From JAVBME01 sp031552765 (GTDB lineage Bacteria > Bacillota > Negativicutes > Acidaminococcales > JAISLQ01), in the NCBI GenBank assembly GCA_031552765.1, contig JAVBME010000016.1, positions 39,006-103,005 of the forward strand: a DNA stretch of 64,000 bases. The letters are read 5' to 3'. Positions 1 to 8,006 of the stretch are shown piece by piece. The notes under the pieces were generated by a model that made no database searches, had not been told where the DNA came from, and saw only the letters and a list, made by a program, of their open reading frames with translations. The translations under genes were made by a program, and so were the position numbers. How positions within the stretch are numbered: the stretch's first letter is position 1; every line of letters begins with the position of its first letter.

Positions 1-438
1 GAGATGCCGGTGGAAGAAACCTGGGAAGTGCTGGCGGGGGCGCAGTACGGTATTTTGTCTACTATCGGCGCGAACGGTTATCCGTATGGCGTACCCATCA
101 GTTTTACTGTTATGGAAAGCAAGATATATTTTCACTGCGCGGCCAATGTGGGCAGTAAAGTGGAAAACATACGATTCAATCCTAAAGTATGTTTTACCGT
201 TGTGTGCGATACGGAGGTGCTGCCGGAGATGTTTAGTACCAGGTACCGTAGCGCGGTGGCTTTTGGTACGGCCAGGGAAGTTTTTGGCGAGACAAAACAG
301 GCCGCTTTGGAGGCGGTAGTAGATAAATATTCCAGCGCGTTCAAAGAAAAGGGGCTGGCCAAGATAGCCGCTCAATTTGAACAGATTAACATATTTGAAA
401 TAAACGTAGACCATATCACCGGCAAAGCGCGCAGATGA
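1..438 (+). CDS. PPOX-family flavin-binding protein (NimA-like), 5' end outside window
   Basis: Small split-barrel protein of the pyridoxamine 5'-phosphate oxidase-like (NimA/HugZ-type) superfamily; such proteins bind FMN or sometimes haem, and the substrate is not predictable. The segment YGILSTIGANGYPYGVPISF followed by YFHCA is the typical first half of the family barrel. The frame is open to base 1, with a Glu codon before the first Met at base 4. Family members usually begin MRRKDRE about seven residues earlier, as does the related gene at 27241-27729, so the true start is probably just upstream of the window. It ends 36 bases before the TonB receptor gene, suggesting co-transcription. 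Confidence 0.8.
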   Translation, partial: EMPVEETWEVLAGAQYGILSTIGANGYPYGVPISFTVMESKIYFHCAANVGSKVENIRFNPKVCFTVVCDTEVLPEMFSTRYRSAVAFGTAREVFGETKQAALEAVVDKYSSAFKEKGLAKIAAQFEQINIFEINVDHITGKARR

Positions 439-474
439 TAAAAAACGGCAAACAAGAAAAAGAGCGACAGCGGT

Positions 475-2370
475 ATGAAAACAGTAAAGATTTATAGAAG
501 AAAATTGGCTTTTTGCCTACTGGCGTCTTTGCTGCCGTTATACCAGCCCAGCGCTTGGGCGGAAGAACTTACAGAGTTTGACCTCGACCCGGTAGTAGTA
601 ACGGCCAGCCGTCAGGGAAAACGAGACTTCGACATGCCTGCTAAAGTCAATGTCTATACTGCCGCCGAACTGGAAGCGACAGGCGCTTCTAATGTGATAG
701 AGGCCTTAAAGTATGCCGAAGGCGTAGTATATCATTCGCAGGGGCCGGCCGGCCAGTCGATGGACATGATGACCAGCAAGCTGGTGGTGCGCGGGCAGGA
801 CCGGGGGACTTTAGTGCTTTTGGACGGCGTTCCGCTCAACCTGGGCGGCGGTTTTAGCCTGGAGAATATGTCGCTCTCAGGCATAGAACGCATTGAGGTC
901 GTAAAGGGCGCAGGTTCGGTGCTATATGGCGGCGATACCACCGGCGGCGTGATAAATATCATCAGTAAAAAAGCCATGGATAAAAAGGTTTTCGCGGCGG
1001 CCGGCAATTATGAAAGGTATGACGCCGGCGCGAGCTGGCAAGAGGGCAAGCTTGGTTTCTCTTATCAAAATAGCCATCTTGGCGAGGTTCAACATTTCGG
1101 TGAAAGCTTTGTCGGCCCGGGCGGCGGCGTGTATTACAATTTTGCCGACAGCTGCAAAGACCTGTACCGCTGGGACTACCGTTTTGATGAGCATTTATCT
1201 ATTAGCCAGCTATACGGGCGTAACCGCTACGCGCGTTCGACCCAGGCGAAAAGTACCGGTCTGATAACCGCGCGCAACGATTACGACGCTTACCAGAACG
1301 TTATTGTTGCCCGGTATGCAAACCGCGGGTTTACGGCTAACCTGTACAACAATTATCGCAGCATATACAATCAGACGGTCAATCAGGCCAATCTGCAAAA
1401 TACCACTAAAGACAGGCTGAGCGGGCTGGGTTTGCAATATGATTTTGCCCTGAAAACAGGCGGTTTTACTGCTGGCCTTGATGTGCAGCAGGAGTATACT
1501 GGCAGCCGTGTTTTGAAAAGCATGCCGCTGCTTGAGTATGACCGTATGAATTACGCGGTGTTTGCCGAGTGGGAACGGCCGTTGGGCAATAAATGGACGG
1601 TGACTTTGGGCGCGCGGGAAACCTGGACGGAAGGCGACGAAGATTATGACGGGCTTTCCGCCCAGGCGCAGTTTGCGTACCAGGCGGGCAAAGATGTAAA
1701 TATTTACGCCAGCCTTGCCCGCACCTTCGTCCTGCCTACATTGTCGCAGGCTTACGGCGTGGGTTCTACGCTCGGCAATCCGGGCCTCAGGCCGCAAAAC
1801 GGCAACCAGTGGGAGGTAGGGGCTAAATATAACAGGGGCGTGCATTCCTGGCGGCTGTCGGTATTCAGTCTCAATATAGAGGATTATATAGCCGCCAACC
1901 ATGTGCCGGGCTCGCCGGGCGACCTTTATTATACGAATGAAGACCGCAAAAATACCGGAGTGGAGCTGTCTTATGCCGTAGGTCTGAAAAACGGCGTTAG
2001 CTTAAAGCTGGGCGCGGTATATGGTAACCCGCGTTACCGCAGCGCAGGCAGCGATGCCTGGCGCGATCAGTACGGTCGCTACCAGTTCAACCTTGGCCTC
2101 GATTATGAAAAGGCAAAATGGTCGGGCGGCTTGTATGGAAACTACCTGGGCGGCCGCACCATTGCCGACGATAACGCCACTACGCATCCTGCGCCGCTTT
2201 TTCTCACCGGTATGCGTATCGCCTACAAACCTGGCGCCGGGCATGAATTTTACTGCAATCTCGACAACCTTTTCGGCCGCAGGGGGATAACCAGCAATAC
2301 CGCGACAACTTCGGCTTTTTACCAAATGGGCTTTAACTTTCAAATAGGTTATAGGTATAAATTTAAATAA
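475..2370 (+). CDS. TonB-dependent outer-membrane receptor
   Basis: 631-residue outer-membrane receptor for energised uptake of a metal chelate, haem, cobalamin or similar large solute. Residues 1-29 form a signal peptide ending in AWA. A plug domain follows (about residues 40-165) with DPVVVTASRQ near its start and the plug motifs LVVRGQDRGTLVLLDGVPLN, IERIEVVKGAGSVLYGG and GGVINIISKK. The rest alternates like a 22-strand barrel and closes with a short aromatic-rich strand (IGYRYKF). No TonB/ExbBD genes lie nearby, so the ligand cannot be inferred. Presence of the gene is strong evidence for an outer membrane. The preceding PPOX gene could be functionally linked (some PPOX proteins handle haem), but that is only inference. 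Confidence 0.92.
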   Translation: MKTVKIYRRKLAFCLLASLLPLYQPSAWAEELTEFDLDPVVVTASRQGKRDFDMPAKVNVYTAAELEATGASNVIEALKYAEGVVYHSQGPAGQSMDMMTSKLVVRGQDRGTLVLLDGVPLNLGGGFSLENMSLSGIERIEVVKGAGSVLYGGDTTGGVINIISKKAMDKKVFAAAGNYERYDAGASWQEGKLGFSYQNSHLGEVQHFGESFVGPGGGVYYNFADSCKDLYRWDYRFDEHLSISQLYGRNRYARSTQAKSTGLITARNDYDAYQNVIVARYANRGFTANLYNNYRSIYNQTVNQANLQNTTKDRLSGLGLQYDFALKTGGFTAGLDVQQEYTGSRVLKSMPLLEYDRMNYAVFAEWERPLGNKWTVTLGARETWTEGDEDYDGLSAQAQFAYQAGKDVNIYASLARTFVLPTLSQAYGVGSTLGNPGLRPQNGNQWEVGAKYNRGVHSWRLSVFSLNIEDYIAANHVPGSPGDLYYTNEDRKNTGVELSYAVGLKNGVSLKLGAVYGNPRYRSAGSDAWRDQYGRYQFNLGLDYEKAKWSGGLYGNYLGGRTIADDNATTHPAPLFLTGMRIAYKPGAGHEFYCNLDNLFGRRGITSNTATTSAFYQMGFNFQIGYRYKFK

Positions 2371-2371
2371 G

Positions 2372-2397
2372 AAAAAACCGGCTTGCGCCGGTTTTTT
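2372..2397. terminator. Bidirectional intrinsic terminator
   Basis: Perfect 11-base inverted repeat (AAAAAACCGGC ... GCCGGTTTTTT) with a 4-base loop between the convergent TonB receptor and ddl genes; A and T tracts lie on both sides, so it can serve both directions. Confidence 0.85.
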
Positions 2398-2406
2398 ATA
2401 TCTAGG

Positions 2407-3513
2407 TTATGTCAGTTGGTCGTAAGAAGTGCTGAGGATCTTTTCCTGCGAGTGTTTTTCCAGCGCCAGCTGTATGAGGCGGTGTATCAGTTCGCTGTAA
2501 GGCACGCCGGCCGCTTCCCACAGTTTGGGATACATGCTGATATTGGTAAAACCGGGGATGGTATTGATCTCGTTGACCAGGATTTTTCCCTCTGCCGTCA
2601 GGAAAAAGTCCACCCGCGCCATGCCGTCGCAGCAAAGTGCCTGGAAGGTACGGATAGCCAGGCGCCGGATTTCTTCTACAATCCCGGCCGGTATATCGGC
2701 CGGGATTTTTACTTCGGCGCCATTTTCGTCGATGTACTTGGCCTGGTAAGAGTAAAAATCATGACGGGTTATTATTTCGCCGACGCCGGAAGCGGCTGGC
2801 TGCTCGTTGCCGAGGACGGCGCATTCTACTTCGCGTGCGGTTACCGCTTCTTCGATAAGTATTTTATTGTCAAAAGAAAAAGCCTCTTTTATCGCTGCGG
2901 CAAACTCTTTTTTGTCGCGCGCCTTGCTTACGCCGACCGAAGAGCCGGCATTGGCCGGCTTGATAAAGACAGGTAAGCCAAGGCGGGCGGTCACTTTTTC
3001 AAAGTCTATCGCGTTTTGCTCAAATTTACGGAAAACCAAAAAGTCAGCGACCGGAAGGCCTGCTTCGCGCAACAGGCGCTTCATGACGTCTTTGTCCATG
3101 CCGATAGCCGAGCCGAGGACATCGGCGCCGACAAAAGGTATGCCGGCCAGTTTCAAAAGGCCCTGGACAGTGCCGTCTTCACCTAAAGGCCCGTGCAGGA
3201 TGGGGAAGATGACGTCTATATTGCCGCCGGCTCCATCATCAGCCGGGCACAGGAAATTCCGCTTTGCGCCGGCCGGGTTCAAAACCACGTCGGAGCCTTC
3301 TTTGTTGAGTGCTATCAGCTTGGGGTCGTGGCTGTTGAGCAAAAAATGCGAAGAGTTTTTCAGGTGCCAGCCGCCGCTTTTGTCTATGCCGATAAGCGTT
3401 ATATCGTACTTTTCCTTATCTATCGCTTCTATGATGTTTTTGGCCGATTGCAAAGATACCTCGTGCTCGGTGGATTTGCCGCCGAATAAAATACCTACAT
3501 TGATTTTTTTCAT
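2407..3513 (-). CDS. ddl: D-alanine--D-alanine ligase
   Basis: ATP-grasp ligase joining two D-alanines for peptidoglycan precursors in the cytoplasm. The 368-residue length fits Ddl. Visible motifs: NVGILFGGKSTEHEVSL at the N-terminus, FPILHGPLGEDGTVQG, the ATP-grasp lid region with YSYQAKYID (the omega-loop YxAKY typical of D-Ala-D-Ala specificity rather than D-Ala-D-Lac), and the metal-binding EINTIPGFT near the C-terminus. The start at 3513 was chosen over a GTG at 3540 because MKKINVG is the family N-terminus and AAAGGA sits 8 bases upstream. A TATAAT (3548-3553) with TTTACT 16 bases upstream on the minus strand is a likely own promoter. Confidence 0.95.
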   Translation of the reverse strand: MKKINVGILFGGKSTEHEVSLQSAKNIIEAIDKEKYDITLIGIDKSGGWHLKNSSHFLLNSHDPKLIALNKEGSDVVLNPAGAKRNFLCPADDGAGGNIDVIFPILHGPLGEDGTVQGLLKLAGIPFVGADVLGSAIGMDKDVMKRLLREAGLPVADFLVFRKFEQNAIDFEKVTARLGLPVFIKPANAGSSVGVSKARDKKEFAAAIKEAFSFDNKILIEEAVTAREVECAVLGNEQPAASGVGEIITRHDFYSYQAKYIDENGAEVKIPADIPAGIVEEIRRLAIRTFQALCCDGMARVDFFLTAEGKILVNEINTIPGFTNISMYPKLWEAAGVPYSELIHRLIQLALEKHSQEKILSTSYDQLT

Positions 3514-3547
3514 GGACACAGTCCTTTCGCTTCTTCTCACTGATTTT

Positions 3548-3575
3548 ATTATAGCGGAAAAAGCGGGTTAGTAAA
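3548..3575 (-). promoter_or_regulatory. Probable sigma-A promoter of ddl
   Basis: Minus strand TTTACT (3570-3575), 16-base spacer, TATAAT (3548-3553), about 35 bases upstream of the ddl start codon. It lies between the aconitase X operon terminator and ddl, so ddl need not depend on read-through. Confidence 0.55.
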
Positions 3576-3591
3576 TAAAAAATCTTTTGTA

Positions 3592-3637
3592 GTTTAAAAG
3601 TAAGGCCCTGGCAGATGCCTGGGCCTTACTTTTAAAC
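3592..3637. terminator. Terminator of the aconitase X operon
   Basis: Perfect 17-base inverted repeat (GTTTAAAAGTAAGGCCC and its complement) around a 12-base loop that itself can pair GGCA with TGCC. It lies 7 bases after the stop of the small aconitase X subunit. The T-rich 3' arm on the minus strand supports termination. Confidence 0.8.
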
Positions 3638-3644
3638 CTATGCT

Positions 3645-4073
3645 TTATTCAGCTTTACTCGTAACTTCGACCAGGCCGGTGCTACCGTCTATCTTGACCC
3701 AGTCGCCGGTCTTTATCACTTTTACCGGGTCTTCTTCATCCTTAAAGTCGGCGACGGCCGGTATGCCCATGCTGGCTACCGCCACGCCGAGGCGTCCGTC
3801 CATTTTTGTAGACACCCAGCCGGCGGGGCGGATGCCGGCGATGAGGGCGGCCTTGAAGTGGGCGGAAAAGCCGTTGGAGCCTTTGGCGCAGGGGATGACC
3901 AGGATGGCGTTTTTGATAGACAGGCCGTAGTTTACATTGCTTTTTTCATAGATGACGCCGTCAGTGTCGCCGAGAGCGCCGGAGTTGCCGGCAATGCTGT
4001 CCGGGCAGACGATGGCCGGGCCTTCGGCTATCCCTGCCAGCGCGCCGCGGCCTTGGAGCTGGAAGGTCAGCAT
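3645..4073 (-). CDS. Aconitase X small (swivel, DUF126) subunit
   Basis: 142-residue small subunit of an aconitase X (AcnX) hydro-lyase. It shows the DUF126 swivel-domain pattern: GEGPAIV-type opening (here AGIAEGPAIVCPDSIAG), GDTDGVIYEKSNVNYG, and PCAKGSNGFSAHF corresponding to the family P-x-x-x-GS loop that carries the substrate-contacting Ser. The start at 4073 is preceded by GGGAGG and overlaps the end of the large-subunit gene by 7 bases (ATGCTGA), indicating translational coupling and a 1:1 complex. Characterised AcnX enzymes are cis-3-hydroxy-L-proline dehydratase and archaeal mevalonate-5-phosphate dehydratase; neither pathway is visible here, so the substrate is unknown. Confidence 0.88.
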   Translation of the reverse strand: MLTFQLQGRGALAGIAEGPAIVCPDSIAGNSGALGDTDGVIYEKSNVNYGLSIKNAILVIPCAKGSNGFSAHFKAALIAGIRPAGWVSTKMDGRLGVAVASMGIPAVADFKDEEDPVKVIKTGDWVKIDGSTGLVEVTSKAE

Positions 4074-5356
4074 GGCCTCGCCTCCCATCTGCCTGCTACG
4101 GCGGCGTCGATGATGCGCCAAATGTCGCCATAGTATATGGGGGCCTGGCTTTGGTTGCGCAGCCCCCAGGCCTGCTTGGCGCCGAAAATGGCCATAGCGG
4201 TGGCGTGCCGGTGGCTCTCTTCGCGCATGACGATCGGGCAGGTGCCGGTCAAAAGGAAGGCGCCGCTGTTTTCAATGGTCTTTGTATAGCCGTTGACGTC
4301 GGCCATGGCTTTTATGGCGTAGTCCGTCCATACTTGCAGCTCAACGCCGGGTGCGAGCTTTTTGCCGTCAAGGTAGAGGGCTATTTCGCGCAGTTCCTCA
4401 AGAGAAAGGTGTGGGCAGCCGATGCTGACAAAGTCGACCGGGCCGCTGCCTTTGTCGCACAGCATGTCAAGGGATTTAGCCAGTTCTTCCTTAGTGACGG
4501 TTATTTCGTATTTGGCCTTTTTGCCGCCGAGAGCCATGTCAAGGGTCTGGGCTTCCGGCGTCAGTCCCACTATATGGCAAATCTCGGCCGCGCTGGTAGT
4601 GGCGATAGAGGCGCATAACTGGCGCAGTTTATTGATGTCGGGGCGCGGCAGGGGAGTGGCTATGGCCGGCACTTCATGTTTGGGCAACAGGCGCCCCAGG
4701 GTAAAACCCAGCACGTCCCAGTCCATCAGCGTTTCGGGCAAACATTCGATGTGGAATAAGCAGGTGGCGTAACGGTTTTCTTTTATATGCATGCCCCATT
4801 TCGGTATGCGCCCGGTGATGGCGGCGCAGACGGCGGCTTCTACGCCGTCTGAGTTGCCGTAAGCGCCGAAAACCGAGTTGCTGATGACCACATTGCTCGA
4901 TTCGGTGGTGACGAAATGCTCGCCCATCAAGGGCAGCCAGCCTACATAATACGGCGTGCAGGACTCCACTATCTTGACGCCCATTTCTTTGGTTATCTCA
5001 AGGTACCTGCGGTCGCGCGCGTGGTATTGCGCCGTCTGATGGGTGCGTTCGTAGCCGTGGAGGTCGCAGCAAGAGGCGCAGGTCTGGGCCTTGCATTCGT
5101 CGGCTATTTCGCCGAATTCCACGTTTTTTTCGCTGCACAGGTAAAACTCGGAAAAAATCCTGGCATAATCGGTATCGGGAGGGTAGCAGTCGAGGTAGTG
5201 CTGCGCGCCGATAAAAAGCGTGGCGCGCGATACTTCGCACAATTCTTCGGCGCTCAGCACTTTGGCATAGCGGACGATGAATTCCATGGCTTTTTGCTTG
5301 AAGGCGCCCATTTCGCCCTGGAGCATTTTTTGCTCATAATCGGTTAGTCTTACCAT
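4067..5356 (-). CDS. Aconitase X large (catalytic, DUF521) subunit
   Basis: 429-residue catalytic subunit of aconitase X, a likely iron-sulfur hydro-lyase. Family segments seen: a Cys-rich stretch TCASCCDLHG, the block SNVVISNSVFGAYGNSDG then TGRIPKWGMHIKENR (the conserved NSxxGA and GRxPxxGxHxxENR motifs), VSIGCPHLSLEE, and TGTCPIV near the C-terminus. Bacterial AcnX is often a single fused chain; here the subunits are separate genes. The start is ATG at 5356, with AGAGGTTGACG upstream; the TTG two codons earlier lies inside that ribosome site. The gene begins 12 bases after the carrier gene stop, placing it in the 9245-3645 operon. Reaction is inferred from family only. Confidence 0.88.
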   Translation of the reverse strand: MVRLTDYEQKMLQGEMGAFKQKAMEFIVRYAKVLSAEELCEVSRATLFIGAQHYLDCYPPDTDYARIFSEFYLCSEKNVEFGEIADECKAQTCASCCDLHGYERTHQTAQYHARDRRYLEITKEMGVKIVESCTPYYVGWLPLMGEHFVTTESSNVVISNSVFGAYGNSDGVEAAVCAAITGRIPKWGMHIKENRYATCLFHIECLPETLMDWDVLGFTLGRLLPKHEVPAIATPLPRPDINKLRQLCASIATTSAAEICHIVGLTPEAQTLDMALGGKKAKYEITVTKEELAKSLDMLCDKGSGPVDFVSIGCPHLSLEELREIALYLDGKKLAPGVELQVWTDYAIKAMADVNGYTKTIENSGAFLLTGTCPIVMREESHRHATAMAIFGAKQAWGLRNQSQAPIYYGDIWRIIDAAVAGRWEARPC

Positions 5357-5368
5357 CGTCAACCTCTT

Positions 5369-6559
5369 TTACTTGGTAAAATAATTCAAAAAGCCGGTGA
5401 TGATGACCGCGTTAAAAAAGTCGGAAATCATGCCGCCTATAGGGATGGCAAAGTAAGCATTGGGCGCAGGACCGTATTTTCTGGTGATTGTCTGCATGTT
5501 GGCCATGGCATTGGACATGGCGCCCATAGCGTAACCGATGAAACCGGCGGTCTGGACGGCCGCTTCGTAGTCTTTGCCGAGGAAGTTGAATATTATGTAG
5601 TAGCTGATGAGGAACATCATGGTTACCTGAGCGGCTAAAATAGCGATCATGGGCAGAGCCAGGTTAGCCAGTTCCCACAGTTTGAGGCCCATAAGCGCCA
5701 TGGCTAAAAATACCGACAGGGCCATATCGCCGCATGTTTCCATCTCATCATTCGGGTGGCTGAAACCAAAGGCTTCGGCGACGTTGCGGATGACCGCGCC
5801 CATGACCAAAGAGCCCATGTAGCCGGGGAAGGTGATACCGGTCATGGCAAGTACTTTGGACAAGACCATGCCGGAACCAAGGGCCAAAACCAGGAACATG
5901 GCGGCGTTGACAAAGCGTTTGCTGGTAGTCTCGTAACCGTCGGCCTGTTTTTCTTCGGCGTCATCGTTGTAATCTATTTCTTTAAGCTTGAGTTCATTAA
6001 GACGCCTTTTCATGGAAGGATTGCCCATCATGCTGCCGGAGACCAGGCCAAAGGTTGCAGCTGCCAGGCCGACAACGGAGGCGCCGGCGACGCCGTACAC
6101 TTCGCTTTCCATGACTGCGCCAAAAGCCGCCGCCGTGCCGGGGCCGCCCATCAGGGAGATAGAGCCGACCGCACAGCCAAGGCGCGGGTCAATGCCGAAT
6201 AACGAGGCTATGCCGCAGCCTATCGTGTTTTGCAGTGTTAGGACGACAACCGAGAGAAAGAGTATGACCAGTATTTGTTTACCGCCTTTTTTGATTAGCG
6301 GGATGCTGGCGGAAAAACCGATGGTGGTAAAGAATACGTTCATTAGAATGGTCTGCAATGTTGTATCCATGGTGACTTTCATGGTACCGGTGGAGGCGAG
6401 TACGGTATTGATGGCCGCAAACAGCAGGCCGCCGACCAGTGGGGCGGGGATGCAGTATTTGCTCAAAAAAGCGCTCCTTTTTACGATATAAGACCCTATC
6501 CAATACATAACGGCCGCCAGGCCGGCTGCTTCATACATGCCAAGCTTGAATTCGAACAT
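5369..6559 (-). CDS. gltS: GltS-type sodium/glutamate-like symporter
   Basis: 396-residue, strongly hydrophobic membrane carrier of the ESS (GltS) family, normally Na+/glutamate symport. The diagnostic segment SISLMGGPGTAAAFG matches the GltS re-entrant-loop motif, although the family often has GGHGTAAA, so His is replaced by Pro here. A charged cytoplasmic loop (about residues 185-210, EIDYNDDAEEKQADG) splits two hydrophobic halves, each with the GltS fold. It sits inside an operon of hydro-lyase-like and opine-dehydrogenase-like genes, so its substrate may be a di- or tricarboxylate or an amino acid derivative rather than glutamate. A ribosome site (GGAGG) precedes the ATG. Confidence 0.82.
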   Translation of the reverse strand: MFEFKLGMYEAAGLAAVMYWIGSYIVKRSAFLSKYCIPAPLVGGLLFAAINTVLASTGTMKVTMDTTLQTILMNVFFTTIGFSASIPLIKKGGKQILVILFLSVVVLTLQNTIGCGIASLFGIDPRLGCAVGSISLMGGPGTAAAFGAVMESEVYGVAGASVVGLAAATFGLVSGSMMGNPSMKRRLNELKLKEIDYNDDAEEKQADGYETTSKRFVNAAMFLVLALGSGMVLSKVLAMTGITFPGYMGSLVMGAVIRNVAEAFGFSHPNDEMETCGDMALSVFLAMALMGLKLWELANLALPMIAILAAQVTMMFLISYYIIFNFLGKDYEAAVQTAGFIGYAMGAMSNAMANMQTITRKYGPAPNAYFAIPIGGMISDFFNAVIITGFLNYFTK

Positions 6560-6610
6560 ATTATTTCCTCCCTCAAAATAATGAGCAAATGTTATTTTAC
6601 CGGGGTGGTT

Positions 6611-7933
6611 TTAGTTTTTGTTGATAAAAGCTACGACTTCGCGCAATGGAGTATCAAGGTCGCCGGTCAAAAGAGCCAGCAGTTTTTCCTGCTGGGCTGC
6701 GGCCAGGGCTGGACGGGTGACGCGCAGGAATTTTTCTTTCATCCAATCGAGTCCGATATTGTCTGTCGCCTCGCCTGGCGCAGCATAGCGTTCCGACTGC
6801 ACTTTTTGACCGTTTTTTAGTGTAATATCTACCCGGGCCAGGCGTTTTTGTGGGAACAGGCTGTTTATATCGGGATCCATGATGAACTCCAGCCGTTTCA
6901 TCATAGCCGGTACGCGTGGGTCGCTGAGAGCTTCTTCACTGACCTGGTCGTAGCCAAGGTCGCCGTGGATGATGGAGGCGGCCACCGGCCAAGCGATATT
7001 ATACTGTGCTTCATCGGTAGTAGTAGGGATTTTTTTGCTCAGTTTGGCGGCCGAGTCGAAAGTATATACTACTATAGACTCAACGTCGTCAGCTGTAAAG
7101 GCGTGTTTTTTCATCAAATCCTGACAGGCTTTTATCGGCTGATGCGCCCAGCGGCAGCAGGTATAAGGCTTAAAATAAAGATTCATGATTTCATAGTCAC
7201 TGCCTAAAGTTTTTATCAGATATTTGTATTCCGGCGTTTCCAGAAGATTGCCGTAACCGGTGGAACCGGAAAGCGTTTCTAGCACCGACATAGCGCCGAC
7301 CAGGGCGCCGAAAGGCACACCGTCCTTGTTCATGGACGGGTATTCTACCGAACGCATGACCGGTGTCAGCGGGGCGTGAAAATCTGCTATGGAAAGAGCG
7401 GTATTCAGTTGTTCTCTGCTAAGGCCGTATATGCGCCCTGCGCCGGCTGCCGTGCCGAAAGCGCCGTAGGCGCCGGTACTGTGCAGGTAGTTGTAGTGGT
7501 TTTGCTGAGCCAGGCCGCAACGGATGGCTGTTTCATAAGCGACGACCAGGGTGGTCAGGTATTCCCGGTAGGAAATATCTTTGGCCAGGCTCGCCGCCAT
7601 GACGCCGGCGATAAAAGAGGTGCCGGGGTGGCCTTTTATCATGTTGTGACCGTCGTCGATATCAAAAGAATTTGAGGCGTGGCTCATAGCAATAGTCGCG
7701 CCGAGGAAGTTGAAGGTTTTCGGCGAGCCGACCACGGGGATGTTGCCGTCTTTACAGCAAAGTTCGGCCAATCTTATTCCGGCGGCGAATTGCTTGCCTT
7801 TACTGCCGAGCAAGAGGGCGCTCGCCAGGTCGATGCTGCAAACTATGGCTCGCTCTTTGACATTGGCCGGCAGGTCTTCCCATTTTGTGTTTAGTATGTA
7901 ATCTTCCAGCAGATAATCGGTTATAAACTGCAT
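6611..7933 (-). CDS. MmgE/PrpD family protein (2-methylcitrate dehydratase-like)
   Basis: 440-residue cytoplasmic protein of the MmgE/PrpD family, which includes 2-methylcitrate dehydratase, iminodisuccinate epimerase and cis-aconitate decarboxylase. Visible family signature: AIAMSHASNSFDIDDGH followed by GHPGTSFIAGVMA (the conserved His-Pro-Gly region), VVAYETAIRCG, and HSTGAYGAFGTAAGAGRIYGL. The start at 7933 has AAGGAGG 8 bases upstream; the longer frame starting at 7954 has none. Second gene of the operon, so it probably acts on the same metabolite series as aconitase X and the dehydrogenase. PrpD function in the methylcitrate cycle is unlikely because no PrpBC genes are near. Confidence 0.88.
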   Translation of the reverse strand: MQFITDYLLEDYILNTKWEDLPANVKERAIVCSIDLASALLLGSKGKQFAAGIRLAELCCKDGNIPVVGSPKTFNFLGATIAMSHASNSFDIDDGHNMIKGHPGTSFIAGVMAASLAKDISYREYLTTLVVAYETAIRCGLAQQNHYNYLHSTGAYGAFGTAAGAGRIYGLSREQLNTALSIADFHAPLTPVMRSVEYPSMNKDGVPFGALVGAMSVLETLSGSTGYGNLLETPEYKYLIKTLGSDYEIMNLYFKPYTCCRWAHQPIKACQDLMKKHAFTADDVESIVVYTFDSAAKLSKKIPTTTDEAQYNIAWPVAASIIHGDLGYDQVSEEALSDPRVPAMMKRLEFIMDPDINSLFPQKRLARVDITLKNGQKVQSERYAAPGEATDNIGLDWMKEKFLRVTRPALAAAQQEKLLALLTGDLDTPLREVVAFINKN

Positions 7934-8006
7934 GAGTGTTCCTCCTTGTTTCAATGACAGGCGGCGCCTTTTTTGAAGTAGGTAGCCGCCTGTGCGTTAA
8001 AAATTA